NCBI RefSeq assembly: GCF_000774145.1
Contig: NZ_KN322984.1
Span: 461,085-525,084, forward strand
From: Pseudomonas mediterranea CFBP 5447
GTDB taxonomy: Bacteria > Pseudomonadota > Gammaproteobacteria > Pseudomonadales > Pseudomonadaceae
Length of the DNA stretch: 64,000 nt
Reading direction: 5' to 3'
The notes beneath the pieces are model-generated. The model ran no database searches. It worked only from the letters and a program-made list of their open reading frames with translations, and was not told the origin of the DNA. A program made the position numbers and the translations under genes. Shown one piece after another: positions 35,679 to 46,732 of this stretch. Within the stretch, counting starts at the first letter, position 1. The number at the start of each line of letters is the position of its first letter.

Positions 35679-37184
35679 ATGGCGCATAACGAAGCAGTCG
35701 ATGTAGTTCTGGTAGGGGCTGGCATCATGAGTGCCACCCTGGCCGTGCTGCTCAAGGAGCTCGACCCCGCGATTTCGCTGGAAGTCGTCGAGCTGATGGA
35801 TTCCGGTGCCGCGGAGAGTTCCAACCCCTGGAACAACGCCGGTACCGGCCACGCCGGGTTGTGTGAGCTGAACTACACACCGCAGGCGGCCGATGGCAGT
35901 GTCGACATCAAGAAAGCCGTGCACATCAACACCCAGTTCGAGGTGTCGAAGCAGTTCTGGACGTACCTGACCCGGAAAAGCACGTTCGGCTCCTCCAAGT
36001 CCTTTATCGCCCCGGTGCCGCACCTGAGCTTCGTGCAGGGCGAAAAAGGCGTGTCGTTCCTGAAGAAGCGCTTCGAACTGCTGAGCCAGCATCACGCCTT
36101 CGCCGACATGGAATACACCGAAGACAAAGGCAAGATGGCCGAGTGGATGCCGCTGATGATGCCGGGTCGTCCGGCCGACGAAGTCATCGCCGCCACCCGG
36201 GTCATGAACGGCACCGACGTCAACTTCGGCGCCCTGACCAACCAACTGCTCAAGCACCTGACCAGCGCCCCCGACACCCAGGTCAAGTACTGCAAGCGCG
36301 TCACCGGCCTCAAGCGCAACGGCAGCGGCTGGACCGTGAGCATCAAGGACGTCAACTCCGGCAGCAGCCGTGACGTCGATGCCAGATTCGTCTTCCTGGG
36401 TGCCGGTGGCGCCGCGTTGCCGTTGCTGCAAGCCTCGGGCATCGAGGAAAGCAAGGGCTTCGGTGGCTTCCCGGTCAGCGGCCAATGGCTGCGTTGCGAC
36501 AACCCGGAAGTGGTCAAGCACCACCAGGCCAAGGTCTACAGCCAGGCTGCGGTGGGCTCGCCACCGATGTCGGTGCCGCACCTGGATACCCGCGTGGTTG
36601 ATGGCAAGAAATCCCTGTTGTTCGGACCCTATGCCGGTTTCACCACCAAGTTCCTCAAGCACGGCTCGATCATGGACCTGCCGCTGTCGGTACGCGCCGG
36701 CAACATCGGCCCGATGCTGGCGGTAGCCCGGGACAACATGGACCTGACCAAGTACCTGATCAGCGAAGTGATGCAATCCATGGAGCAGCGCCTGGAATCC
36801 CTGCGCCGCTTCTACCCCGAGGCGAAAGCCGAGGACTGGCGCCTGGAAGTGGCCGGCCAACGGGTGCAGATCATCAAGAAAGATCCGAAGAAAGGTGGCG
36901 TCCTGCAGTTCGGTACCGAGCTGGTGGCAGCCAAGGACGGTACCCTCGCCGCCCTGCTCGGCGCATCGCCAGGCGCTTCGGTGACCGTGTCGATCATGCT
37001 GGACCTGATCGAGCGCTGCTTCCCGGACAAAGCCAAGGGAGAGTGGGCCGCCAAGCTCGCGGAAATCTTCCCGGCCCGGGAAAAAGTGCTGGAAACCGAC
37101 GCGGCGCTGTATCGCAAGATCAACGCGCAGAACAACATCGCGCTGGGACTGGTTGAAGACAGCAAGGCTCAAAGCTACGCCTGA
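35679..37184 (+). CDS. mqo: Malate:quinone oxidoreductase
   Basis: FAD-dependent peripheral membrane enzyme that oxidises malate to oxaloacetate and reduces quinone, replacing or assisting malate dehydrogenase in the TCA cycle. The 501-aa protein begins with an FAD-binding Rossmann segment ([21 protein letters not shown]) and has the [17 protein letters not shown] motif of the Mqo family. GGAG precedes the ATG. Single gene with a strong terminator. Pseudomonads usually carry two mqo copies; order with hpt-upp-uraA matches the mqoB side of P. aeruginosa. Confidence 0.96.
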   Translation: MAHNEAVDVVLVGAGIMSATLAVLLKELDPAISLEVVELMDSGAAESSNPWNNAGTGHAGLCELNYTPQAADGSVDIKKAVHINTQFEVSKQFWTYLTRKSTFGSSKSFIAPVPHLSFVQGEKGVSFLKKRFELLSQHHAFADMEYTEDKGKMAEWMPLMMPGRPADEVIAATRVMNGTDVNFGALTNQLLKHLTSAPDTQVKYCKRVTGLKRNGSGWTVSIKDVNSGSSRDVDARFVFLGAGGAALPLLQASGIEESKGFGGFPVSGQWLRCDNPEVVKHHQAKVYSQAAVGSPPMSVPHLDTRVVDGKKSLLFGPYAGFTTKFLKHGSIMDLPLSVRAGNIGPMLAVARDNMDLTKYLISEVMQSMEQRLESLRRFYPEAKAEDWRLEVAGQRVQIIKKDPKKGGVLQFGTELVAAKDGTLAALLGASPGASVTVSIMLDLIERCFPDKAKGEWAAKLAEIFPAREKVLETDAALYRKINAQNNIALGLVEDSKAQSYA

Positions 37185-37202
37185 TACTGTCTCGCTATAA
37201 AC

Positions 37203-37233
37203 AAAAAGCCTCCAACTGATGGAGGCTTTTTTG
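37203..37233 (+). terminator. Rho-independent terminator after mqo
   Basis: AAAAAGCCTCC/GGAGGCTTTTTT stem with a 7-base loop and T-run. The flanking A-run lets it also act for the convergent gene on the minus strand. Confidence 0.93.
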
Positions 37234-37318
37234 TGCTTCTTTCACGCTGAACTTGACGCGTGTTTCGCCAGAAGGCGATCAAGCGCTCTGAGAGGCGTTT
37301 AAATTCGCTATGACACGC

Positions 37319-37606
37319 TCAGCCGCGTGCCTTGTTGAACAACTCGATGTAATCCTCGGCGTTGCGCTGATCCTGGATCAGCGCAACGAAATCGTTACCG
37401 TGCTCATCCTTGCCATTGAGGTCATAGCCGGCTTCGACGAAGAAGGTCAGGAAGCGCTCGAAATCATCGACCCGCAGGCCACGGTAGCCCTTGATCAGTT
37501 TGTGCAACGACGGCGAAGTGGCATCGGCCGGTTCGAAATTGAGGAACAGCTTGATCTGTTCATCGCCAATCTCGTCACCAATCACTTGTTTCTTGTCTTT
37601 ACGCAT
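37319..37606 (-). CDS. PA4642-family protein, unknown function
   Basis: 95-aa acidic soluble protein. It has a conserved core (DDFERFLTFFVEAGYDLNGKD and GNDFVALIQDQRNAEDYIELF, only parts quoted) of a Pseudomonas family named after P. aeruginosa PA4642. No catalytic motif. The ATG at 37606 (MRKDKKQVIGDEI) is chosen; the frame runs 17 codons further upstream. Gene order near mqo supports orthology. Confidence 0.8.
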   Translation of the reverse strand: MRKDKKQVIGDEIGDEQIKLFLNFEPADATSPSLHKLIKGYRGLRVDDFERFLTFFVEAGYDLNGKDEHGNDFVALIQDQRNAEDYIELFNKARG

Positions 37607-37667
37607 AGCCGGCTCCAACTCGCACAGTTCACGGGGCGGGCAGTTTACCCTCGGCAAGCCCCGGGGC

Positions 37668-38153
37668 TCAACGCGAGCGTACCGCTCCGGTGTGCAGGTC
37701 GGCCCAGACGTGGCCGTTGGCGTAGCTGAGGAACTGCACGTACACCGTATCGTTGCGCAGCAGATCGATGATCGCCCGATAATGCGCCTGTGGATAAGAC
37801 AGGGTCAGGGTCTTGCTCGCCTCGTCGAAGACCGGTTTCTTCAGGCTCTTGCTTTCGCCATCGAAGCTGAGGATCACCTGATTGAGGGTGGCGCCCTTGT
37901 TCAGGGGCTTGCCCTTGAGGCGAACCAGCAGCGGCGACGTCACCGGTATCGGTTGTTGGTTGGACTGACGTTGATTACCCACTACCACCGAGTATTCGGT
38001 GACTTGCAGCAGTTGCTGCTGTTCGGGCTGTTCCTGGCGTACCGTCAGGTCATCGGGCGGCAGGAACTGGCTGTGCATCGGCGCGGCAACGGCCACCAGC
38101 GGCAGGCTGGAAATCAGAAGCAAGGCGGCACGGCGGCGGATCGATACAGTCAT
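37668..38153 (-). CDS. Hypothetical exported protein, 161 aa
   Basis: 161-aa protein with an N-terminal signal (MTVSIRRRAALLLISS..., cleavage after AVAAP region about residue 22) and a C-terminal half rich in beta-strand pattern. I do not recognise the domain. The ATG at 38153 follows GGAG (CGGAGCCTGTC). It is directly upstream of the PA4642-family gene on the same strand (61-bp gap). Confidence 0.65.
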   Translation of the reverse strand: MTVSIRRRAALLLISSLPLVAVAAPMHSQFLPPDDLTVRQEQPEQQQLLQVTEYSVVVGNQRQSNQQPIPVTSPLLVRLKGKPLNKGATLNQVILSFDGESKSLKKPVFDEASKTLTLSYPQAHYRAIIDLLRNDTVYVQFLSYANGHVWADLHTGAVRSR

Positions 38154-38288
38154 GACAGGCTCCGGGATCTTGGCCCGGCACTCTAGCATGAGCATGGTCG
38201 GTAAAAATAAACGATACGGGTCAATACTGCCGGCCATTGCAGGAGGCATACTCAAAGGGCCATCATCCTGAAATCAGTGGCGATGCCT

Positions 38289-38389
38289 TTGTGGCGAGGG
38301 AGCTTGCTCCCGCTCGATTGCGCAGCAATCGCAAAAACAGCCAGGGGCTGCTACGCAGCCCAGCGGGAGCAAGCTCCCTCGCCACAGGG
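38289..38389. repeat. REP pair (GTGGCGAGG type)
   Basis: Inverted units at 38289-38313 and 38363-38389 enclose GATTGCGC/GCGCAATC-like and GGGCTGC/GCAGCCC inner pairings. They lie upstream of the SulP gene. Confidence 0.9.
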
Positions 38390-38442
38390 ATTGGTGTCCG
38401 GCAGGTCCGGTGTCTTTGCCCATTCATTTTTGAGGAGTGCCC

Positions 38443-40167
38443 ATGTCCTTCTCCGCTCCACCGCTATTCGCCGCCTGGCGTCAAAGCTGGCGGGCCGGTT
38501 ATACCCTTGAACGCTTGCGCGGCGACCTGGTGGCCGGGCTGACGGTCGGGATCATCGCCATTCCCCTGGCGATGGCCCTGGCAATCGCGGTGGGCGTACC
38601 GCCGCAACACGGCTTGTACACCGTGTTGGTGGCCGCACCGCTGATCGCCCTGACCGGTGGCTCGCGTTTCAACGTGAGCGGGCCGACGGCGGCATTCGTG
38701 GTGATCCTGCTGCCCATCACCCAGCAGTACGGGCTAGGCGGCCTACTGCTGTGCACGATGCTCGCCGGGCTGATTCTGATCGCCTTGGGATTGATGCGCG
38801 CCGGGCGGTTGATCCAGTACATCCCCTATCCGGTCATCCTCGGTTTCACCGCCGGCATCGGCGTGGTCATCGCCACCCTGCAACTGAAGGATCTGTTGGG
38901 CCTGACGACTGCCGGCCAGGCCCGACACTACATCGAACAACTGGGCGAGCTGATCGTGGCACTGCCGGGGGCCCACCTCGGTGACAGCCTCATCGGTGCC
39001 GTGTGCCTGGCAGTCTTGATCGTCTGGCCACGCTGGGTTCCGCGGGTGCCAGGCCACCTGGTCGCCCTGCTGGTCGGCGCACTGCTGGGGCTGGCGCTGG
39101 AGCGCGGCGGCTGGTCAGTGGCGACGCTGGGGGAACGCTTCAGTTATGTGGTCAACGGCATCAGCCACCCCGGGATTCCACCGTTCCTGCCGAGCTTCGA
39201 CTGGCCCTGGAATCTTCCTGACGGCCAGGGGCGACCGTTGGTGCTGTCCTACGACCTGATCCGACAGTTGCTGTCACCCGCCTTCGCCATCGCCATGCTC
39301 GGTGCCATCGAGTCGCTGTTATGCGCCGTGGTGGCGGACGGCATGACCGGCAGCAAGCACGATCCCAACGCAGAGCTGTTGGGCCAGGGCCTGGGCAACC
39401 TGGTGGCGCCGCTGTTCGGCGGCATCACCGCCACCGCCGCGATTGCCCGCAGCGCCACCAACGTGCGCAGCGGCGCGTCTTCGCCCTTGGCGTCGATTAT
39501 CCACAGTTTGGTGGTACTGGCGGCGATCATGCTGTTGGCGCCGCTGTTCAGCTACCTGCCCATGGCCGCGCTGGCGGCGCTGCTGGTGATGGTTGCCTGG
39601 AACATGAGCGAAGCCGGACACGTGCTGCACACCCTGCGCATCGCCCCGCGCAGCGATGTACTGGTGCTGCTGACCTGCCTGGGCCTGACGGTGTTGTTCG
39701 ACATGGTCCTGGCGGTCTCCGTCGGCCTGCTGCTGGCGGCCGGGCTGTTCATCAAGCGCATGAGCGAACTGACCGACAGCGCCGAACTGCCGCGGCACTT
39801 TCATCAAGCCTTGCAGGACATGCCTGAGCATGTGCGTTGCTACGGGATTCGCGGCCCGCTGTTCTTCGGTGCGGCAGAAAAGGCCCTGGATGTGCTGCGC
39901 CGGTTCGATCCGGGGGTCCGCGTCGTGGTAGTGGAAATGAGCGCCGTGCCAATGCTCGACATGACTGCACTGGCGGCCTTTGAAAATATCCTGAAGGACT
40001 ATCGCAAACAGAACATCGGCCTGATCCTGGTCGCCACCGCGCCACGGGTGCGCCTGAAACTGCGCCGCGCCGGCATTCATCGCGAGCAGCGCAAACTGGC
40101 GTATGTACAGACCCTGGAGCAGGCGCGGATCAAGAGTGAGCGCTGGCTTGAAACCAGTTCTACCTGA
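38443..40167 (+). CDS. SulP family inorganic anion/dicarboxylate transporter (DauA-like)
   Basis: 574-aa SLC26/SulP transporter. The first ~430 residues hold 12-14 membrane segments starting with the DLVAGLTVGIIAIPLAMALAI signature. A cytoplasmic STAS domain follows (about 440-560, with VVEMSAVPMLDMTAL). Substrates in the family include sulfate, bicarbonate and C4-dicarboxylates; DauA of E. coli is the nearest size match. The ATG at 38443 follows GAGGAG; the GTG two codons earlier lies inside that ribosome site. Confidence 0.88.
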   Translation: MSFSAPPLFAAWRQSWRAGYTLERLRGDLVAGLTVGIIAIPLAMALAIAVGVPPQHGLYTVLVAAPLIALTGGSRFNVSGPTAAFVVILLPITQQYGLGGLLLCTMLAGLILIALGLMRAGRLIQYIPYPVILGFTAGIGVVIATLQLKDLLGLTTAGQARHYIEQLGELIVALPGAHLGDSLIGAVCLAVLIVWPRWVPRVPGHLVALLVGALLGLALERGGWSVATLGERFSYVVNGISHPGIPPFLPSFDWPWNLPDGQGRPLVLSYDLIRQLLSPAFAIAMLGAIESLLCAVVADGMTGSKHDPNAELLGQGLGNLVAPLFGGITATAAIARSATNVRSGASSPLASIIHSLVVLAAIMLLAPLFSYLPMAALAALLVMVAWNMSEAGHVLHTLRIAPRSDVLVLLTCLGLTVLFDMVLAVSVGLLLAAGLFIKRMSELTDSAELPRHFHQALQDMPEHVRCYGIRGPLFFGAAEKALDVLRRFDPGVRVVVVEMSAVPMLDMTALAAFENILKDYRKQNIGLILVATAPRVRLKLRRAGIHREQRKLAYVQTLEQARIKSERWLETSST

Positions 40168-40190
40168 CCTGTTCCAGACATCGACAGGTC

Positions 40191-40664
40191 TCAGTCGAAC
40201 TGCGCACGCATCCACGCCTGATATTCCGCCACGCCCGGCTCGCCTTCGCGGGGCGCCCAGTGGGCCAGCTCGCCCTCACCCACGGGCCGGTAAGGACCGG
40301 CCTTGCACTCGAACATCAGGCTGTCGGCTTCCAGCACCACCAGGCCGTGATACACGCCCGCCGGCAGGTCGACCCCGAGGCAATCGCCTCCGGCCTGAAG
40401 GATGCGCTTGTCCGTCACCGCACCGGCGTCGTCGAAGATCAACACACCCAGGCGCCCCCTGAGTACCAGCAGAGTTTCTGCCTTGTCGGCACTGAGGTGA
40501 CGATGGGGCGGAATGTACGTGGACGGTTGCAACCCCACAGCCATACGATGGCAGGGTTCGTCCATCCGATGGAAGTTGTGGTGCTGCCGCCCGCGAGGGC
40601 TATCGGCAGCCTTCTCGGCCAGTTCATCGAACAGCGCTTGATCCAGGAAGCTCGACCGAGTCAT
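40191..40664 (-). CDS. WbuC family cupin fold metalloprotein
   Basis: 157-aa cupin. The metal-binding box spreads over PHRHLSADKAETLLVLRG (His, His, Glu) and the later GVYHGLVVLEADS His. It matches the WbuC family, first seen in O-antigen clusters, with function unknown. Here it is three bases from the hpt stop codon, so the two are likely co-transcribed, without any O-antigen genes nearby. Confidence 0.82.
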   Translation of the reverse strand: MTRSSFLDQALFDELAEKAADSPRGRQHHNFHRMDEPCHRMAVGLQPSTYIPPHRHLSADKAETLLVLRGRLGVLIFDDAGAVTDKRILQAGGDCLGVDLPAGVYHGLVVLEADSLMFECKAGPYRPVGEGELAHWAPREGEPGVAEYQAWMRAQFD

Positions 40665-40667
40665 CGA

Positions 40668-41225
40668 TTACATGCCCTTGACGGCGAAAATACCGTTGGC
40701 GTTGCGCCAGTAACCTTTGTAGTCCATGCCATAACCGAAGATGTAGCGATCGATGCACGGCAGGCCGACGAAATCGGCCTTCAGGTCTGGACGGGCCTTG
40801 CGGTCGTGGTCCTTGTCGATCAGCACGGCGGTGTGCACGGCGCGGGCGCCGGCATGCCGGCAGAAATCGATGATCGCGCCCAGGGTGTGCCCCTCGTCGA
40901 GGATGTCGTCGATGATCAGCACGTCGCGGTCGATGAACGAGACTTCCGGCTTGGCTTTCCAGAACAGGTCGCCGCCGCTGGTTTCGTTGCGATAACGGGT
41001 GGCATGCAGGTACGACGCCTCCAGCGGGAAGTTCAGGTAGGTCAGCAGCTTGCCGGAGAAGATCAGCCCACCGTTCATGACACAGAACACCACCGGGTTG
41101 GAATCGGCCAGCTGGTCGTTGATCTGCGCACCGACCCGGGCAATGGCCGCTTCGACTTCGGCTTCGGTGTACAGGCAGTCAGCCTCCGCCATGATTTGAC
41201 GGATGTGTTCGAGATCAGCGGACAT
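40668..41225 (-). CDS. hpt: Hypoxanthine-guanine phosphoribosyltransferase
   Basis: Purine-salvage enzyme making IMP or GMP from hypoxanthine or guanine with PRPP. The 185-aa protein has the PRPP-binding loop VLIIDDILDEGHTLG and the base-recognition region near DFVGLPCIDRYIFGYGMDYKG. The start is the ATG at 41225 (MSADLEHIRQIM); the open frame extends to 41957 only by reading antisense to upp. It diverges from upp, so purine and pyrimidine salvage genes share an upstream region. Confidence 0.96.
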   Translation of the reverse strand: MSADLEHIRQIMAEADCLYTEAEVEAAIARVGAQINDQLADSNPVVFCVMNGGLIFSGKLLTYLNFPLEASYLHATRYRNETSGGDLFWKAKPEVSFIDRDVLIIDDILDEGHTLGAIIDFCRHAGARAVHTAVLIDKDHDRKARPDLKADFVGLPCIDRYIFGYGMDYKGYWRNANGIFAVKGM

Positions 41226-41387
41226 GTCGCTCTCCAGGGGTGGCAGGTCGGAAAAGCGGGCAAAGGTACGCATCCCGTCCGGCCAGATCAAGGGTTTGTG
41301 GACTAACGTTCTGTATTGTCTATAGGACAAGCCTTCGGGATAGATTAATCTAGCCCGGTTTTTTTGCCCGCCGCCGGAGCCTTCCCC

Positions 41388-42026
41388 ATGCCCATCCTCG
41401 AGATCCGCCATCCGCTGATCAGACACAAACTCGGCCTGATGCGCCGCGCCGATATCAGCACGAAGAACTTCCGCGAACTCGCCCAGGAAGTCGGTGCGCT
41501 GCTCACCTACGAAGCCACCAAAGACCTGCCGCTGGAATCCTACGAGATCGACGGCTGGGCCGGTGCGGTCCAGGTGGAGAAAATCGCCGGCAAGAAGATC
41601 ACCGTGGTGCCGATCCTGCGCGCCGGCATCGGCATGCTCGAGGGCGTGTTGAGCCTGATCCCCGGCGCCAAGGTCAGCGCCGTGGGCGTGGCTCGCAATG
41701 AGGAAACGCTGCAGGCCCACACCTACCTGGAAAAACTGGTGCCGGAAATCGACGAGCGCCTGGCCATGATCATCGATCCGATGCTCGCCACCGGCGGTTC
41801 CATGGTCGCCACCATCGACCTGCTGAAAAAAGCCGGTTGCCGCGACATCCGCGCCATGGTTCTGGTTGCCGCCCCCGAAGGCATCAAGGTGGTCCAGGAC
41901 GCTCACCCGGACGTGACCATCTATACCGCTTCCATCGACCAGAAGCTCAACGAGCACGGCTACATCATCCCGGGCCTGGGCGATGCCGGCGACAAGATCT
42001 TCGGCACCAAGCAGAAGGACGCCTGA
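41388..42026 (+). CDS. upp: Uracil phosphoribosyltransferase
   Basis: Pyrimidine-salvage enzyme converting uracil and PRPP to UMP. The 212-aa protein carries the PRPP loop [16 protein letters not shown] and the uracil site PEGIKVV...YTASID...[12 protein letters not shown]. The ATG at 41388 has GGAG upstream. It sits two bases ahead of the uraA start region (upp stop, then ATG at 42029), a compact salvage operon. Confidence 0.98.
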   Translation: MPILEIRHPLIRHKLGLMRRADISTKNFRELAQEVGALLTYEATKDLPLESYEIDGWAGAVQVEKIAGKKITVVPILRAGIGMLEGVLSLIPGAKVSAVGVARNEETLQAHTYLEKLVPEIDERLAMIIDPMLATGGSMVATIDLLKKAGCRDIRAMVLVAAPEGIKVVQDAHPDVTIYTASIDQKLNEHGYIIPGLGDAGDKIFGTKQKDA

Positions 42027-42028
42027 GC

Positions 42029-43303
42029 ATGCAGGACGAGTTCAACGATCCGCTCTGGCGCCAGGTGCTGTCCGGTGCACAGATGCTGTTCGTCGCCTTC
42101 GGCGCCCTGGTGCTGATGCCGTTGATCACCGGGCTGGACCCGAACGTCGCGCTGTTTACCGCGGGCCTGGGAACGATCCTGTTCCAGGTCGTCACTGGGC
42201 GGCAGGTGCCGGTGTTCCTGGCGTCGAGCTTTGCCTTCATCACCCCGATCATTCTCGCCAAGGGCCAGTTCGGCCTCGCGGCGACCATGGGCGGCGTGAT
42301 GGCGGCCGGTTTCGTCTACACCTTCCTGGGCCTGGCCGTGAAGATCAAGGGCACCGGTTTCATCGATCGGCTGTTGCCGCCGGTGGTCATCGGCCCGGTG
42401 ATCATTTCCATTGGCCTGGCGATGGCGCCGATTGCCGCGAACATGGCGATGGGCAAGGCCGGCGACGGTACCGAGCTGATTCACTACCAGACCGCCATGA
42501 TGATTTCGATGCCGGCCCTGCTCACCACGCTGATTGTCGCGGTGTTCGGCAAAGGTATCTTCCGTCTGGTGCCGATCATTTCCGGCGTGCTGGTGGGCTT
42601 CGCCATGGCGTTTTTCTTCGGCGTGGTGGACACCGCCAAGATCGCCGCCGCACCATGGTTCTCCCTGCCGGCCTTCACCGCCCCTGAGTTCAATTGGCAG
42701 GCGATCCTGTTCATCGTGCCAGTGGCCCTGGCGCCGGCCATCGAGCACATCGGCGGGGTGATTGCGGTGGGCAGCGTGACCGGTCGCGACTACCTGAAAA
42801 AACCCGGCCTGCACCGGACCCTGCTCGGTGACGGCATCGCCACCACCGCAGCCGGCCTGTTTGGCGGCCCGCCCAATACCACCTACGCCGAAGTCACCGG
42901 CGCGGTGATGCTGACCAAGAACTACAACCCGAAAATCATGACCTGGGCGGCGATCTTTGCCATCGCCCTGGCCTTCATCGGCAAGTTCGGGGCGCTGCTG
43001 CAAAGCATCCCGGTACCGGTCATGGGCGGGATCCTGTGCCTGTTGTTCGGTTCGATTGCGGCGGTGGGCATGAACACCCTCATCCGCCACAAGATCGACC
43101 TGGGCGAAGCGCGCAACCTGGTGATCGTTTCGGTGACGCTGGTGTTCGGCATCGGCGGCGTGCTGGTGGGGACCGGCACCGGCCCGGATGACTTCGGCCT
43201 CAAAGGCATCGCGCTGTGCGCGGTGGTGGCGATCGGGCTGAACCTGCTGCTGCCGGGTAATGACGGTTGGAAGCAGAAGAAAGTGGATGAGCCGCTGATC
43301 TGA
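42029..43303 (+). CDS. uraA: Uracil permease UraA (NCS2 family)
   Basis: 424-aa inner-membrane uracil:proton symporter with about 12-14 membrane segments. The NCS2 motif region FGGPPNTTYAEVTGAVMLTKN is present, as is the Glu of the substrate site in AIEHIGGVIAVG. Starts at the ATG two bases after the upp stop, so it is translationally close-coupled to upp and supplies uracil to it. Confidence 0.95.
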   Translation: MQDEFNDPLWRQVLSGAQMLFVAFGALVLMPLITGLDPNVALFTAGLGTILFQVVTGRQVPVFLASSFAFITPIILAKGQFGLAATMGGVMAAGFVYTFLGLAVKIKGTGFIDRLLPPVVIGPVIISIGLAMAPIAANMAMGKAGDGTELIHYQTAMMISMPALLTTLIVAVFGKGIFRLVPIISGVLVGFAMAFFFGVVDTAKIAAAPWFSLPAFTAPEFNWQAILFIVPVALAPAIEHIGGVIAVGSVTGRDYLKKPGLHRTLLGDGIATTAAGLFGGPPNTTYAEVTGAVMLTKNYNPKIMTWAAIFAIALAFIGKFGALLQSIPVPVMGGILCLLFGSIAAVGMNTLIRHKIDLGEARNLVIVSVTLVFGIGGVLVGTGTGPDDFGLKGIALCAVVAIGLNLLLPGNDGWKQKKVDEPLI

Positions 43304-43328
43304 GATGTTCGTTGCCTGAGATGGCCCC

Positions 43329-43423
43329 ATCGCGAGCAGGCTCGCTCCCACAAGGGATCGGTTGTGTACACAGATTTTGTAACCAACCTCAATTCACTGT
43401 GGGAGCGAGCCTGCTCGCGATAG
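43329..43423. repeat. REP pair (GTGGGAGC type)
   Basis: Inverted units at 43329-43352 and 43397-43423 lie between convergent uraA and hemH. Confidence 0.9.
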
Positions 43424-43435
43424 GGCCCTTGAATG

Positions 43436-44461
43436 TTACAGCGCGATCGGCGCCCGCTCGCATAACGTGCTCAACGCCTCGGCCCATTGCGGCTGGTCAT
43501 TGAGACATGGCACCAGTACCAACTCCTCCCCCCCGGCCTCGCGGAACTGCTCGCGCCCGCGATCACCGATTTCCTCCAGGGTCTCAATGCAGTCGGCCAC
43601 GAACGCCGGACACATCACCATCACCTTCTTGACCCCGCTCTTGGCCAACTCTTCCAGGCGCGCTTCGGTGTAGGGTTCGATCCACTTGGCACGACCCAGT
43701 CGGGACTGGAACGACACCGACCATTGCCCTTCCTTGAGGCCCATCTGCCGGGCGAACAGTTCGGCCGTGCGAATGCACTGGGCGCGGTAGCACGTCGCGA
43801 TAACCTCCGGTGGCGCGTTCTTGCAGCAGTTGGCATCCTTGAAGCAATGAAATCCCGTCGGGTCGAGCTTGGTCAGGTGCCGTTCCGGCAAGCCATGGAA
43901 ACTCAACAGCAGGTGATCGTAATCCTGCATCAGATAGGGCCTGGCACTGGCAACCAGCGCGTCGAGGTACTCCGGCTGATCGTAGAACGGCTGGAGAATC
44001 GAAAACTGCACGTCGAGCTTCTTGTCCCGCACGACCCGCTTGGCTTCTTCGACCACGGTGGTGACGGTGCTGTCAGCGAATTGCGGGTACAACGGCGCCA
44101 GCGTGATCTTCTTGTGCCCCTGGCTCGCCAGGCGTACCAGTGCCGACTCAATGGACGGTTCGCCGTAACGCATCGCCAATTCCACCGGCCCCTGGGTCCA
44201 CTGGGCGGCCATCGCCTGTTGCAGCCGACGGCCGAGCACCACCAGCGGCGAACCCTCCTCCCACCAGATCGAGGCGTAGGCGTGGGCCGATTGTTCGGGG
44301 CGCTTGATCAGGATCAGCGACACCAGTAAACGCCGCACCGCCCATGGCAGGTCGATGACGTACGGGTCCATCAGGAATTGATTGAGGTAGCGGCGTACAT
44401 CGGCCACCGAAGTGGAGGCAGGCGAACCCAGATTCACCAGAAGCAACGCGTGATCGGTCAT
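43436..44461 (-). CDS. hemH: Ferrochelatase
   Basis: Inserts Fe2+ into protoporphyrin IX, the last step of haem synthesis. The 341-aa protein has the catalytic His motif [11 protein letters not shown] and the later acidic residues in [14 protein letters not shown]. It follows the TIGR01777 gene with a 13-bp gap. Removing the photosensitiser protoporphyrin IX fits its position next to photolyase and a LitR-like regulator, though this link is an inference. Confidence 0.95.
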   Translation of the reverse strand: MTDHALLLVNLGSPASTSVADVRRYLNQFLMDPYVIDLPWAVRRLLVSLILIKRPEQSAHAYASIWWEEGSPLVVLGRRLQQAMAAQWTQGPVELAMRYGEPSIESALVRLASQGHKKITLAPLYPQFADSTVTTVVEEAKRVVRDKKLDVQFSILQPFYDQPEYLDALVASARPYLMQDYDHLLLSFHGLPERHLTKLDPTGFHCFKDANCCKNAPPEVIATCYRAQCIRTAELFARQMGLKEGQWSVSFQSRLGRAKWIEPYTEARLEELAKSGVKKVMVMCPAFVADCIETLEEIGDRGREQFREAGGEELVLVPCLNDQPQWAEALSTLCERAPIAL

Positions 44462-44474
44462 GCAACGTCCTATT

Positions 44475-45374
44475 TCAAAAGCGGCCGGACAAATCGTCCA
44501 GCGCCGCAGGCAAATCCGTGAACCGGAAAGTGAAACCCGCCGCCTGCAACCGGGCCGGCGTGGCGCGCTGGCCGCCGAGCAACAGCGACGACAATTCCCC
44601 CAGTGCGACTTTCAATACCAGCTCCGGCATCGGCATCACGGCGGGCCGATTCAACACGTGTCCCAGGGCCTTGGCGAAATCACGGTTACGCACCGGGTTC
44701 GGCGCGCAGGCATTATAAGGACCGCTGGCGTCATCGCGGTGCAGAAGAAAATCAATCAGGGCGATTTGATCGTCGATGTGGACCCATGGCATCCATTGCC
44801 GACCATTGCCGATACGCCCACCCAGCGCCAGTTTGAAGGGCAATAGCAGCCGCGACAAAAAGCCGCCCTCGGCGGACAGGACCAGGCCGGTACGGACCAG
44901 TACCACGCGTATGCCCATGGCCTCGGCCCGTTGCGCGGTTTCTTCCCAGGCGATGCACAGCTGGCTGGCGAAATCCTCGCTGACGGGCCCCGATTCCTCG
45001 GTCAATTCCCGTTCGCCACCGTCGCCATACCAGCCCACCGCGGAACCCGATATCAACACGGCGGGTTTCTGCTCGCAGCGCTCCAGCCACGCCAGCAAAA
45101 CCTCGGTCAAGGTAACGCGACTGCTCCATAACAACATTTTGCGCTTATGGGTCCAGGGTCGATCGGCAATCGGCGCCCCGGCGAGGTTGACCACCGCGTC
45201 CACCGGCTCGTCGATCTCATCGAGCCTGGCGACGCCCCGCACTTGCGCTCCACAGATTTTCGCCACCTCTGCGGGTTGGCGACTCCATACCGTCAGCCGA
45301 TGTCCTTGCTCCAACCAGAGGCGGCAGAGCTGACGCCCGATCAAACCAGTACCGCCGGTCAGCAATATGTGCAT
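44475..45374 (-). CDS. TIGR01777 family epimerase/oxidoreductase (YfcH-like)
   Basis: 299-aa extended SDR with the N-terminal NAD(P) motif [10 protein letters not shown], catalytic-type residues around [11 protein letters not shown], and the short C-terminal DUF1731 tail ([19 protein letters not shown]). Function in bacteria is unknown; plant homologues act in plastid division or photosynthesis. It probably forms an operon with hemH and is divergent from the FAD oxidoreductase gene across a 196-bp gap with TGTACA boxes. Confidence 0.88.
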   Translation of the reverse strand: MHILLTGGTGLIGRQLCRLWLEQGHRLTVWSRQPAEVAKICGAQVRGVARLDEIDEPVDAVVNLAGAPIADRPWTHKRKMLLWSSRVTLTEVLLAWLERCEQKPAVLISGSAVGWYGDGGERELTEESGPVSEDFASQLCIAWEETAQRAEAMGIRVVLVRTGLVLSAEGGFLSRLLLPFKLALGGRIGNGRQWMPWVHIDDQIALIDFLLHRDDASGPYNACAPNPVRNRDFAKALGHVLNRPAVMPMPELVLKVALGELSSLLLGGQRATPARLQAAGFTFRFTDLPAALDDLSGRF

Positions 45375-45443
45375 GAGATGTTCCTCGCAGCGCGTTTTAC
45401 CCGGCCCACTAGTCTATTTTTATAAGCAGGGATTTTTCGTATC

Positions 45444-46557
<1,114 letters not shown>

Positions 46558-46648
46558 ATCGCGTCACCCTGCGTCACCCGCTGCTGTCGAACGAGACGGC
46601 AGCCTGCCCGTGAATAACGCCAGCGGCTTCTCCACCCTGCAAACCGGG

Positions 46649-46710
46649 TTGACTTGTACAGCCATGGATCTATGATGAATAAAATTGTACAAATAATCAC
46701 TTCTTGTACA
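46649..46710 (+). promoter_or_regulatory. Promoter and TTGTACA operator boxes of the DUF523-merR-phrB unit
   Basis: -35 TTGACT (46649-46654), 16-bp spacer and -10 TATGAT (46671-46676) form a good sigma-70 promoter. A TTGTACA box (46654-46660) begins at the last base of the -35 and lies in the spacer; two more, at 46685-46691 and 46704-46710, follow the expected start site 19 bp apart. The layout suits repression by a TGTACA-binding MerR protein of the CarH/LitR type. Confidence 0.65.
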
Positions 46711-46732
46711 AGTTTATACGCCAGAGGTCCCA

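Noticed and set aside
35412..37172. 586-codon minus-strand frame
   Set aside because: Antisense to mqo, with no recognisable domain and codon bias explained by mqo.
41226..41957. Long N-terminal extension of hpt
   Set aside because: It is antisense to upp; the 185-aa form from 41225 matches the family.
41960..43351. 463-codon minus-strand frame rich in His, Arg and Gln
   Set aside because: Antisense to uraA and typical of a shadow of a membrane-protein gene.
43360..43375. TGTGTACACA-like sequence as another LitR box
   Set aside because: It lies inside a REP pair between two 3' ends, away from any promoter, and differs from the TTGTACA pattern.
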